Source: Sipunculus nudus (lineage: Eukaryota > Annelida > Sipuncula > Golfingiida > Sipunculidae). Taken from it: DNA of 64,000 nucleotides. The position numbers and the translations under genes are program-made. Positions 49,718-59,773 of the stretch are shown here, one piece after another. Numbering within the stretch: the stretch's first letter is position 1; each line of letters starts with the position of its first letter. The DNA lies in the NCBI GenBank assembly GCA_026874595.1, contig CM049308.1, positions 96,520,624-96,584,623 of the forward strand. Reading direction: 5' to 3'. The notes under the pieces were generated by a model that saw nothing but the letters and a program-made list of their open reading frames with translations, did no database searches and was not told where the DNA came from.

Positions 49718-50497
49718 TTAATGACGTCTTGATAACGTATCAGCGATTATATTATCGGAGCCCTTGATGTGTTTGATAACTAGGTTAAACTCTGACAGGG
49801 CTAGACTCCATCTCATTAATCTCTGATTATTATTCTTCATCTTATGAAGAAATGTTATGGGATTATGATCTGTATAAACAGTTATATCATAAGGCGTAGA
49901 GCCCAAATATACTTCAAAGTGCTGTAACGCCATCAATAGTGACAGAGTTTCCTTTTCAATAGTAGAATAATTCTTTTGATGAGGTAAAAATTTCTTTGAA
50001 TAGTAGCAAACCGGATGACTTATGCTAAAGTCATCGTCTTGGATGAGCACAGCGCCTACACCACAATCGCTGGCATCCGTCATGAGAGAAAACGGTTTAT
50101 CAAAATTTGGAGGCTGTAACACAGGTGCACTTTGTAATATAGCTTTGGCTCTTTCAAAAGCATTTTGACAGTTTTTATTCCAATGGAATTTTCTGTCCTT
50201 TTTCAATAGGTCCGTTAACGGATTCACAACTTCTGCAAAGTTTTGACAAAATTTCCTGTAATACCCAGTCATTCCTAAGAATCGCATTAGTTCCTTGCGA
50301 TTAGTAGGAACTGGAAATTCTACGATAGCAGATACTTTACTGGCAATTGGTTTTACACAACCTTGACCTACTTCGTGCCCTAAATATGTTACAGTTGCAC
50401 GACAAAAATCACTCTTGGCAAGATTAACTGTCAATCCTGCTTTTTTCAGTCTCTCAAAGAATTCTACCAAACTTTGTTTATGATTGTGATTGTGATT
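49718..50497 (-). pseudogene. pol: RT C-terminal part and RNase H of the retrotransposon
   Basis: Same frame as the upstream gag-pol part, separated from it only by TAA at 50500-50498. After a (AATCAC)n-like stretch the frame carries the RT thumb side with FFERLKKAGLTVNLAKSDF, YLGHEVG and FLGMTGYYRKF, all conserved in gypsy-type elements. The RNase H domain follows with TDASDCGVGAVL (first aspartate), KETLSLLMALQHFE (glutamate), VYTDHNPI (third acidic residue) and the terminal IADTLSRRH, ending at a TAA. There is no good start codon just after the stop; the first in-frame near-cognate codon is a TTG at 50470. This half would therefore be made only by readthrough, and this copy is probably non-functional. 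Confidence 0.9.
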
Positions 50498-53400
50498 TTA
50501 TACAACAACATCATCAATATAGCAAGTACAGTTATCTAAGCCAGATAATACACAATTCATAAGTCTCATGAAGCAGGCTGGCGCATTTTTCATTCCGAAG
50601 GGCATAACTTTGTACTGGAACAAACCGTTTGGCGTTACAAACGCAGATATTTGCTTAGCCCGTTCGGTAAGAGGTACCTGCCAATAACCTTTTAACAGAT
50701 CTAACTTGCTAATATACGTAGCAGATCCAATCCTATCAATGCAATCTTCCACTCTGGGCAAAGGGTAAGTATCTGTTATTGTTACAGTGTTAACTTTTCG
50801 ATAGTCTGTACAAAATCTGTAGGTCATATCAGGCTTCTTTATCAACAAACATGGGGAACTCCAGGCACTACTGCTATTTTCAATAATATCATTCTCTATC
50901 ATATACTTTATTTCATTCTTTATGGCTTGTAACTTTTGGGGGCCAGCTCTATATGGTGCCTGTTTAATAGGGGAAGCATCTCCTACGTCTACATCATGCT
51001 GTAGTACATTAGTTCTACTGGGGACATCAGGAAATAAAGAGTCATAATTTAGCAGGATTTCCTTCAACTCTGATAACTGATCGAAATCCAAATGTGACAA
51101 TTTCTGATCTAAATTATTTAAAATATCAGAGTTGTTCAGTTTTACAGGATGTTCAGTTTTCTTCATGAGAACATCCTCTGCATTCTTTTCAGTTTCTTTA
51201 ATGAGTACCAAATTTGTTTGGGGAGGACTAGATTGACATGTTTCCGCTGATCTGTCATGATATTCTTTCAACATATTTATATGACAAAGTTGTTGCGACT
51301 TTCTACGATCAGGAGTATCAATTACATAATTCAAATCTGATTTCTTCTCAACAACTTTGTATGGTCCAGAGTATTTTGCTTGCAGGGGATGTCCTGGAAT
51401 TGGGAATAGTACCAGAACTTTATCACCAAGTTTAAATTCTCTTTTTGTCGTCTTTTTGTCATACCATACTTTCATTTTGTTTTGGGCTTTCTTTAAATGT
51501 TCTTGGGCGATGTCATTTGCCCTACTTAATTTCTCCTTTAATTCCTGAACATATTTTAACAAGCTACTTTGAGAACTGTTTTCCATCCAAGTGTCTTTTA
51601 ACACCGCCAGGGGGCCTCTTACACAGTGCCCATACACTAATTCAAAAGGGCTAAACCCTAAGCTTTCTTGCACTGCTTCTCGGGCTGCAAATATCAGAAA
51701 GGGTAAACCCTCATCCCACTGGTTCCCAGTGTCAAGACAATAAGCTCTAATCATGTTTTTGAGAGTTTGATGAAATCGCTCTAGAGCACCTTGACTCTCA
51801 GGATGGTAGGCACTGGATTTGTAGTGTTTTATGCCTAGCTCTGCCATAACCTGGGCAAATATATTTGACATGAAATTTGAACCTTGATCCGTTTGTATTG
51901 TTCTTGGTAAGCCAAAAGTAGTAAAAAATTTAACCAGAGCTTCAACAATTTTCTTTGCAGATATAGTTCTAAGAGGAATAGCTTCTGGAAATCTAGTTGC
52001 AGTACACATGATTGTTAGAACATATTCATTGCCATGTTTAGTTTTTCTTAGCGGTCCTACACAGTCAAGTATTACTGATTCAAACGCATCATGTGTTGTT
52101 GGTATGGGCGAGAGTGGCGCAGGACTAATTTGGTGGGTTGGTTTTCCAATCATTTGACACACATGACAAGTTTTACAGTATTTCGCCACGTCTCGTTTTA
52201 ACTTGGGCCAATAGAAGTGTTGGAGAATTTTGTGTTTGGTTTTCCTGACACCCAAATGTCCTGCCATAGGATGATCATGTGCAAGTTTTAAGATTTCTGG
52301 GCGATACTCGGGGGGAACTACAATTTGATAAAGAGTTTTCCACGTTTCGTCCGCTGGTACGGTGGGAGGTCTATATTTTCTGACTAGTACATCATTCTGT
52401 AAGGTGAAACAAGTTGGAACTTTATCTGCTTCCTCTTTAGTCAAGGCATTTTCTCTAAGGGAGGCAATATCAGGATCTTTCTTTTGCATTTCTATCAAAT
52501 CATCAGTTTTCATGCTAACTTCTACATTCTTTACACTCCTATCCTTCTTTAACTGTTCATGCCCATTTTGATCAGGCGATTTCACGCCGTTTGTACTCCT
52601 TTGGAGATTTCTATTCAGGGTCTGTTTGCCCTGTACTACATTTGTAGTCGAGTCCTTTGGACTGGGTGTGCCACTTGGGTCACATACGGGCGATTTAATA
52701 TTTACTCGCGTAACGGGCTTTAAGCCACTGACGTCATCGTTTGAATGCGCCATAAAGGTTTGCGAGAGGTCAAGTACAGAACTCTCTGGTTTCAGACTTG
52801 CCTTTTTACTCATCGCTCGAGTCACTACACAGCCTGGAAATACGCCCGGAAACTCCTGCTGGAGCAGGTCTGTGTCCCTATCAGTGCTCGGCAATTTTGT
52901 CATTCTGGGATCAATTTTCACTCTGTCACCAGCTAAATCGTTGCCTAGGAGGAGCGAAACGCCCTCTACTGGCAACTTAGAACAAACTCCTACAGTTACA
53001 AATTCAGAGACTAAATCAGATTCTAGTTTCACTCTGTGTAATGGAACTTCTAAAAATTCCGAATTAACGCCCTGGACTAGAACTGAACACTCCGCGTAAC
53101 TCTCTTGAGAGAAGGGAAGAACAGATTTCAAAACGAGGCTTTGGGTTGCCCCGGTATCCCTTAAGATTTTAACACGGGCCTTTCTTGCATGGTTACCCTC
53201 TAACTGAACAAAGCCATCTGACACAAAGGGCTGAAAGCTCTCGTGGACAGGGCTTTGTGTTTCACCTTTAGTCTCTAGTTTACTGGGCATTGTTACCGGT
53301 TTCATGCTCTGCGTAACAGTCAATGCATTAGGTTTAGGCTTACTTTGACCGTATCTTTTTCTATAACACTCAGATTCTGTATGCCCCTTGAACTCACAGA

Positions 53401-54169
53401 ATGTACAATATTTGGGTCCAGTCCTAGGTTGTCCCTCTTTATGTTGAGCAGGAGAGTCAGATTGACTTTTATACTGGGGTTTACCATGATCGGACTGTGG
53501 TTTACCTGAGCCGGAGTGACCCCGATAGTAGGGACTACCCTTTCTCCGACCCAGTTTTGGGCTTTTGCTACCTTCTCTTTTCTCACCATACCTCCTCCTG
53601 TGACTGGTATAACTGGGGCGGTGCGTCAAGGCAAATTCATCTGCCAGGACACCAGCCTCGTTTACATTTCTTACTTTATGTTCATCCAAAAATATTTTAA
53701 TGTCACTACGGATATGCCTTTTGAACTCTTCTATCAAAATTAGTTGTTTGAGTTTTTCAAAATCCTGATCAATTTTCATAGACTGACACCATCTATTAAA
53801 TGCACTTTCTTTGTCTCTAGCATATTCAACATGAGTTTGATTTTCTCTTTTTGTGGCATTCCTAAATTTTAAGCGATACGCTTCGGGGACTAATTCATAA
53901 GCTCTCAGAATGACCTCTTTTACAGTGTCGTAATCCCTGCATTGTTCGTCTGTGAGCGCAGTGTAAACGTCCTGTGCGCGACCAACCAGAACGCTTTGTA
54001 ACAACAGGGTCCACTGGCCTTTAGGCCAAGCCATTAAAGTGGCCACTCGTTCAAAATAACTGAAATAACGCTCCACTTCCTTTTCATTGAAGGGAGGTAC
54101 TTTTGTCGAATTTCTGAATAGGAATTCAGACGGCTCATGTGCTGTACGATTTTGAGGATTTTGTAACTC
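50498..54169 (-). pseudogene. gag-pol: Gag-protease-integrase-RT (interrupted gag-pol)
   Basis: The frame opens right after a TAA at 54172-54170 and ends at TAA 50500-50498. Residues are counted from the codon at 54076. The capsid region (about 1-150) contains a SCAN-related stretch (VGRAQDVYTALTDEQCRDYD, then FRNATKRENQTHVEYARDKE). A basic region follows, then a zinc knuckle C224-C227-H232-C237. The protease has the DTG triad at 307-309. The integrase has an HHCC zinc finger (about 600-640) and catalytic D671, D730 and E766 (35 residues between the last two). A GPY/F module lies at about 885-940 (SGPYKVV). The RT runs from about 1035, with RFCTDYRKVN, KLDLLKGYWQV and the YIDD box at 1186-1189, just before the stop. 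All catalytic residues seen are intact. Confidence 0.93.
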
Positions 54170-54538
54170 TTACTCTTTCAACTTAATTTGCGTTTCTCTT
54201 TCGATTTCACATCTACGGATTTCTGTTTCAACTTGAGCTTCATATTTCAATTTAAGTTCATACTTTCTCAACTCTAGTTCTATCGGGTCAATAGCTGTTG
54301 CCCCAAGAGGTTCCTTAATAGGTTTTTCCTCCAAATCAGATTCCTCTTTACTATCTATATCACCATATAATGATTTCTTAAGTACATTTCTTAAACCCTC
54401 TACAGTGTATACCTCCATGATGTCAATATTTAAATGTAGAGCAACAATTTCAAGTTCATTTTTCTTTAACGTATACAATAAGCTCCTATTTTCTCTTAAT
54501 TGTGGTATAATTTCATTGGGTTTAAATTCCGTACCCAT
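54170..54538 (-). pseudogene. gag: N-terminal Gag segment
   Basis: This 122-codon frame starts at a true ATG (54538-54536), the first after the primer-binding site, and ends at TAA 54172-54170. It encodes an N-terminal module (MGTEFKPNEIIPQL, then KKNELEIVALHLNID) and a highly charged, probably coiled-coil stretch (KYELKLKYEAQVETEIRRCE). It is in the same frame as the long gag-pol segment downstream. The stop cuts Gag before the capsid domain. No sensible ATG exists for the downstream part, so the stop is more likely a disabling mutation than a normal gag end. Confidence 0.85.
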
Positions 54539-54673
54539 ATTTGCAAAGTATCAAGATAACGTGTCTGAGAAATATACGAGTTCAATTGTAGTTAAATACT
54601 AGTTCAATAACTAGAAGTTATAGAGACCACTGTGAAATTTTACATCCAAATGTAGCCGTTATTACGAAATACA

Positions 54674-54693
54674 GGGTCTCGTCGCGGTCGCCA
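54674..54693 (-). other. tRNA primer-binding site
   Basis: On the minus strand TGGCGACCGCGACGAGACCC starts three bases inside the 5' LTR. It is complementary to a tRNA 3' end of the form GGGTCTCGTCGCGGTCGCCA. From memory, tRNA-Arg species end in a similar CGGTCG before CCA, so tRNA-Arg is the likely primer; a match against the host tRNA set would decide. Confidence 0.75.
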
Positions 54694-54696
54694 TTA

Positions 54697-55429
54697 TGTT
54701 ACGGTCCCTTTTCACACCAAACAACTCAGGCCGAACCGTAACACATATGCTCAGACACGTTCTCTTCAAATGAATACGTAACCAAAATATGGGTGCAAAA
54801 ACAGTACTATATTACTAGATTACAATATTTACATTCATACACAAATAATATAATAGTCAATACATAACGTAATTTATAACCAAGTCTCTGACGAAAACTG
54901 AGTCTCTAAATAACGAACTGTAACGAAATACTTAACTGAATCCGGTATACGAGAAACTGAAGTCCATCATCAACACATAATTCGGGCACACACAAAACTG
55001 AAGTCCTGTATTAATCCATGTGGCACCAAACAAACATAAAGTCTCTCCTCTTCCTAAATAATAAAGTTCATGGCGTAGTTCATGGCATTCCGTGGGCTTG
55101 GGGACCAAGAGCCCACGGTCACGGTCCCCGGGGATAACAGCAACGTGGCGTAGCAAAGTCAATAGTCCCGCCTCGTACTGCAGGCGAGTTCGTTTTATAG
55201 GTTTTCAACAATGGGTGGAAACCGCAGAAGTTTGTGGTTTTGCCTGAGAGAAACGATAGCGCCGGCAGAACTGCAAAACCAGTACTGAATGGTCCAAGAA
55301 TAGTTTTTATGTTTCTCAAAGCGCGTCAGTAGTCACTGATAGCGGGGTGGATCCATAAGAGTGGAAACGGGGGCGGCCACACCACTTCGTGGCGCCATCC
55401 TCCGATGTCCGGGTGACGTCCATGCAACA
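54697..55429 (-). repeat. 5' LTR (promoter LTR)
   Basis: 733 bp, TG...CA bounded, one base different from the other LTR by eye. The element reads towards lower coordinates, opposite to the plus strand and in the same direction as the host gene. Confidence 0.95.
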
Positions 55430-55599
55430 ATATATATACCATTCCTTGCCTATTGACAACTCAAACTTCTAACCCTTTACTGCTCAAAAGGTCACTAAAG
55501 TGTAGTTTTTATTTCTAGGCGAGTAGAACCCCATTATATGGCTATATTTGAGTACATAAAATACAATTAGCTAATTATGGAATACATGTGGTGTAAAGG

Positions 55600-55925
55600 T
55601 CTGTTTCCATGTGTGTGTATATGCGTTTGTGCATATATGTGTGAAAAAAATAGGTGTGTTTCCATGTGCACGTATATGCGTATATGCTAGAACTTGCAGA
55701 CATATATATTTGTACAGTGGATCATGCAGGCCTTCCACAAAAAGATGGTGAAATGATGTTATTTTCCCTGAATCCCTGAGTTCACACAGACCCTATGCGT
55801 GAAAATCGCTCCTGTGGCGATTTTCATGCATATACGCTGACGGACACATGGAAACACCCCAGTTACAAAATCATATAAGCGATTTTTCAGGCATATATGA
55901 ATATACGCGCACAAACGCTGCTTTA
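55600..55925. mobile_element. Nested inverted-repeat (MITE-like) element
   Basis: Inner arms at 55653-55681 (GGTGTGTTTCCATGTG, CGTATATGCG) and 55825-55860 (CATATACGC, CACATGGAAACACC) are inverted. Outer arms at about 55600-55650 and 55866-55920 (TATGCGTTTGTGCATATATG against CATATATGAATATACGCGCA) resemble the inner ones. One copy may therefore have inserted into another. No coding capacity. Confidence 0.5.
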
Positions 55926-56555
55926 GTGTATGTATTTCAGTGCATTAGAAATGAAACATGTTTACTACTGTTTGAATTAAGCTATATGGAATGTAATGCA
56001 GCATTTTGATGTTTTTCTTAAATTTAGCAACTGTATACCTAGTCATTTTTATCCTTGCCATTATCAACTTAGCTATTTTTACCTAGCACTAAATTTTAAT
56101 AAACAGTCTTGTACTTCATAAAAAAATTATATGAATATATCTTAGGTCTGTAATATCAGCAGTACTGTAAATTACAGACACAGTATAAAACATGTGCACA
56201 TATATATACCTACAAAGACAATACAAGTGCTTGTAATATCAGTTAAAGCATTGTCGTCAGCTGTGCAAGGTTAGAATGTGAAAAGTGTCAGCTGCCTAGA
56301 CTTTTCAGGGACTCTAGTACTCGCCGGCCAACATCGGCAGCTGCCCAGACACTTCCTTTCAAATTTTCATGACAATCAATGTTACTACATATTAACTGTT
56401 TTTTTTTTACAATATTAATATTAACTACATATCAATTTCCTGACTGAACTGTTTACTGCATATCAACTGTTTTTGTGACAGCATTAATGTTTACTCTGTT
56501 TCTATGACATGATTTTTAATTAATCTGTGTTCTATGACACTAATTTTTAACATAC
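55926..56555 (-). other. Intron sequence, nothing recognised
   Basis: AT-rich, with loosely repeated pieces near 56395-56545 such as AACTGTTT and TCTATGACA. The donor of the 56702-56556 exon (GTATGT) is at its right edge. Confidence 0.5.
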
Positions 56556-56702
56556 TGATCCCCAGAAGATTCCTCTAGCCATGGCTTCCTTGTAGGATAA
56601 CTGCAGAACATCTTCAATGCGAGATTGATAGGATTTCAATTCTCTTTCCTCTTGGGCAAAGGCCCGTACTGTTCGAATATTACTGATCCTCTCTTCTGCC
56701 AC
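56556..56702 (-). CDS. ABCB10: ABCB10-like exon: intracellular loop 2 coupling region
   Basis: This 147-bp exon of 49 codons encodes VAEERISNIRTVRAFAQEER, then a helical stretch (SYQSRIEDVLQLSYKEA) and MARGIFWGS. The EER-SNIRTVRAF text is the second intracellular loop and coupling helix, which touches the nucleotide-binding domain of the partner subunit in ABC exporters. The acceptor is CATCAG at 56704-56703 and the donor TCA/GTATGT at 56556/56555; phase is 0 on both sides. The joined reading with the next exon (GIFWGS then TGMAGN) agrees with ABCB10 proteins. Confidence 0.93.
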
Positions 56703-56944
56703 CTGATGAAGAAAAACAGTACTTAAGGCCTTGTCCCTGACATTAGGTTTGGGTCACCTGGAACAGTTTCAATGTAGCATTCATGTTTCTGGTCAAAAGG
56801 ATTGTTCTAAGATATAGCAAATCAAAATAAGATAATAACAAGATAAGAACAGAAATACCAAAACTAGGAATTGGTACTAGAAGGATCAGTAGGTACGAAA
56901 AGTCAAGTTGACAAACCATAATAAAATAACAGCTGAGTCTCATC

Positions 56945-58186
56945 AGTGACATCTATGGTTTAACTAATTCCTTCTTGGACTAACAAATCAGTGACATTTG
57001 TGGTTTAACTTATTCTGTCTTGGGTAAACAAATCAGTGACATTTGTGGTTTAACTTGTTCTGTCTTGGATAAACAAATCAGTGACATCTGTGGTTTAACT
57101 TATTCTGTCTTGGGTAAACAAATCAGTGACATCTATGGTTAAACTTATTCCGTCTTGGATAAACAGATCAGTGACATTTGTGGTTTAACTTATTCTGTCT
57201 TGGGTAAACAAATCAGTGACATTTGTGGTTTAACTTATTCTGTCTTGGGTACACAAATCAGTGACATCTATGGTTAAACTTATTCCGTCTTTGGTAAACA
57301 TATCAGTGACATCTATGGTTAAATTTATTCCGTCTTGGATAAACAAATCAGTGACATTTGTGGTTTAACTTATTCTGTCTTGGGTAAACAAATCAGTGAG
57401 ATCTGTGGTTAACTTATTCTGTCTTGGATAAACAAATCAGTGACATCTGTGTTAACTTATTCCGTCTTGGGTAAACAAATCAGTGACATCTATGGTTAAA
57501 CTTAATCCGTCTTGGGTAAACATATCAGTGACATTTGTGGTTAACTTATTCTGTCTTGGGTAAACATATCAGTGACATCTGTGTTAACTTATTCCATCTT
57601 GGGTAAACAAATCAGTGACATCTATGGTTAAACTTATTCCGTCTTGGGTAAACATATCAGTGACATCTATGGTTAAACTTATTCCGTCTTGGGTAAACAA
57701 ATCAGTGACATCTATGGTTAAACTTATTCCGTCTTGGGTAAACAAATCAGTGACATCTGTGGTTAACTTATTATGTCTTGGGTGAACAAATCAGTGACAT
57801 TTGTAGTTAACTTATTCTGTCTTGGGTAAACAAAATACTGACATCTGTGCTTAACTTATTCCGTCTTGGGTATACAAATCAGTGCCATCTGTGGTTAACT
57901 TATTACGTCTTGGATAAACAAATCAGTGAGATCTGTGGTTAACTTATTCTGTCTTGGGTAAACAAAATAGTGACATCTGTGGTTAACTTATTCCGTCTTG
58001 GGTAAACAAATCAGTGACATCTGTGGTTAACTTATTCTGTCTTGGGTAAACAAATCAGTGACATCTGTGGTTAACTTATTCCGTCTTGGGTAAACAAATC
58101 AGTGACATCTATGGTTAAACTTATTTCATCTTGGATTAACAAATCAGTGACATTTATGGTTAAACTTATTCCTTCTTGGATTAATC
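56945..58186. repeat. 44-bp minisatellite, about 28 units
   Basis: Units of the type AACAAATCAGTGACATCTGT then GGTTAACTTATTCTGTCTTGGGTA recur through the 1.5-kb intron between the 58351-58217 and 56702-56556 exons. The array starts about 30 bp inside the intron from the donor of the first of these. Confidence 0.93.
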
Positions 58187-58216
58187 GTAATCCTATTATC
58201 TGATGCCTCCACCTAC

Positions 58217-58351
58217 CTGTGTAGCCTCTGCCAGAGAATCCTGGACATTTCTCGTAATTCTCCGAACATATCGACCATAAACAATGGACAGCAAAGCCAC
58301 AGGAGGAACAATACTCAATGCAATACTAGCCAGCTTGGGAGACATGTAAAA
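58217..58351 (-). CDS. ABCB10: ABCB10-like exon: TM4 and start of intracellular loop 2
   Basis: This 135-bp exon of 45 codons encodes FYMSPKLASIALSIVPPVAL, then LSIVYGRYVRRITRNVQDSL and AEATQ. It is the fourth transmembrane helix followed by the start of the second intracellular loop. The SPKLA--LS-VPPV and YGRY-R--T---QDSLA-ATQ patterns match ABCB10. The acceptor is TTTCAAG with AG at 58353-58352 and the donor ACAG/GTAGGT at 58217/58216; phase is 0 on both sides. It is the most 5' exon in the window. The upstream side of the intron is filled with 23-bp and 35-bp minisatellites to the window end, so the preceding exon lies beyond 64000. Confidence 0.93.
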
Positions 58352-58384
58352 CTTGAAAATAAAAAGAAAAAATAAGCACTGTAC

Positions 58385-58855
58385 AATCCACAGTATTATT
58401 TATGTAGAGTCCACAGCATTATGCATGTACAGTCCACAGCATTATATGTGTACAGTCCACAACATTACACATGTACAGTCCAAAGTATAAGATATGTACA
58501 GTGTACAGTATTAAATATGTACAGTCCACAGCATTATATGTGTACAGTCAACATTATTACATATGTACAGTCTACAACCTTACACATGTACAGTCCACAG
58601 TATTAGATATGTAGTCTACAGTATTACATATGTACAGTCCACAGCATTATATGTGTACAGTCAACATTATTACATATGTACAGTCCACAACCTTACACAT
58701 GTACAGTCCACAGTATTAGATATGTACAGTCCAAAGTTTTACACACGTACAGTCCACAACATTACATATGTACAGTCAACATTATTACATATGTACAGTC
58801 CACAACCTTACACATGTACAGTCCACAGTATTAGATATGTACAGTCTACAGTATT
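58385..58855. repeat. 23-bp minisatellite, block 1
   Basis: Units of the type GTACAGTCCACAACATTACACAT, 23 bp, begin about 33 bp from the acceptor of the 58351-58217 exon. Since 69 nt is a whole number of codons, long open frames without stops arise; they are not genes. Confidence 0.93.
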
Positions 58856-59143
58856 ACTGTCAACACATTACTGACCTCTGGTCATGGTGGCCTGTCAACA
58901 AATTACTGACCTCTGGTCATTGTGGTCTGTCAACACATCACTGACCTATGGTCATGGTGGTCTGTCAACACATCACTGACCTCTGGTCATGGTGTGCTGT
59001 CAGCACATCACTGTCCTCTGGTCATGGTGGTCTTTCAACACATCACTGACCTATGGTCATGGTGTGCTGTCAGCACATCACTGTCCTCTGGTCATGGTGG
59101 TCTTTCAACACATCACTGTCCTCTGGTCATGGTGGTCTGTCAA
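58856..59143. repeat. 35-bp minisatellite, block 1
   Basis: Units of the type CTGTCAACACATCACTGACC then TCTGGTCATGGTGGT. It lies between two 23-bp blocks. Confidence 0.9.
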
Positions 59144-59773
59144 CCACAGCATTATGCATGTACAGTCCACAGCATTATATGTGTACAGTCCACAACCTTA
59201 CACATGTACAGTCCAAAGTATAAGATATGTACAGTGTACAGTATTAAATATGTACAGTCCACAGCATTATATGTGTACAGTCAACATTATTACATATGTA
59301 CAGTCCTCAACCTTACACATGTACAGTCCACAGTATTAGATATGTACAGTCTACAGTATTACATATGTACAGTCAACAGCATTATGTGTACAGTCAACAT
59401 TATTACATATGTACAGTCCACAACCTTACACATGTACAGTCCACAGTATTAGATATGTACAGTCCACAGTATTACACATGTACAGTCCACAACATTACAT
59501 ATGTACAGTCAACATTATTACATATGTACAGTCCACAACCTTACACATGTACAGTCCACAGTATTAGATATGTACAGTCTACAGTATTACATATGTACAG
59601 TCCACAGCATTATATGTGTACAGTCAAAATTATTATATATGTACAGTCCACAGCATTATATATGTACAGTCCACAACATTACACATGTACAGTCCACAAC
59701 ATTACATATGTACAGTCCACAACATTACATATGTACAGTCCACAACATTACATATGTACAGTCCACAGTATTA
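59144..59773. repeat. 23-bp minisatellite, block 2
   Basis: Second block of the 23-bp unit, embedded in the 35-bp array with abrupt edges. Its unit order partly repeats that of block 1 (for instance the GTGTACAGTATTAAATATGT unit near 58500 and 59232), so it was probably copied from there. Confidence 0.9.

Larger units (their letters stand above)
48750..55429 (-). mobile_element. Gmr1-like Ty3/gypsy LTR retrotransposon (IN before RT)
   Basis: A 6680-bp element with two 733-bp LTRs (TG...CA ends), a primer-binding site, a polypurine tract and one continuous gag-pol frame broken by two TAA codons. Domain order is gag, zinc knuckle, protease, integrase with GPY/F module, reverse transcriptase, RNase H. 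Integrase upstream of reverse transcriptase is the copia order, yet the RT and GPY/F are gypsy-type. This combination defines the Gmr1-like group, whose capsid is related to the vertebrate SCAN domain. The LTRs differ at one position seen by eye (49389 A against 55336 C), so insertion is recent. It sits in a TA-rich stretch beside the 47767-48742 MITE. No exact 5-bp target duplication is visible (TATTA against ATATA). Confidence 0.93.

Noticed and set aside
52626-53099. 157-codon plus-strand frame
   Set aside because: It is antisense to the protease-to-integrase region of the retrotransposon, which has conserved domains on the minus strand.
48740-55434. Target-site duplication of the LTR element
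   Set aside because: The five flanking bases (TATTA and ATATA) do not match; the TA-rich context makes any shifted match meaningless.
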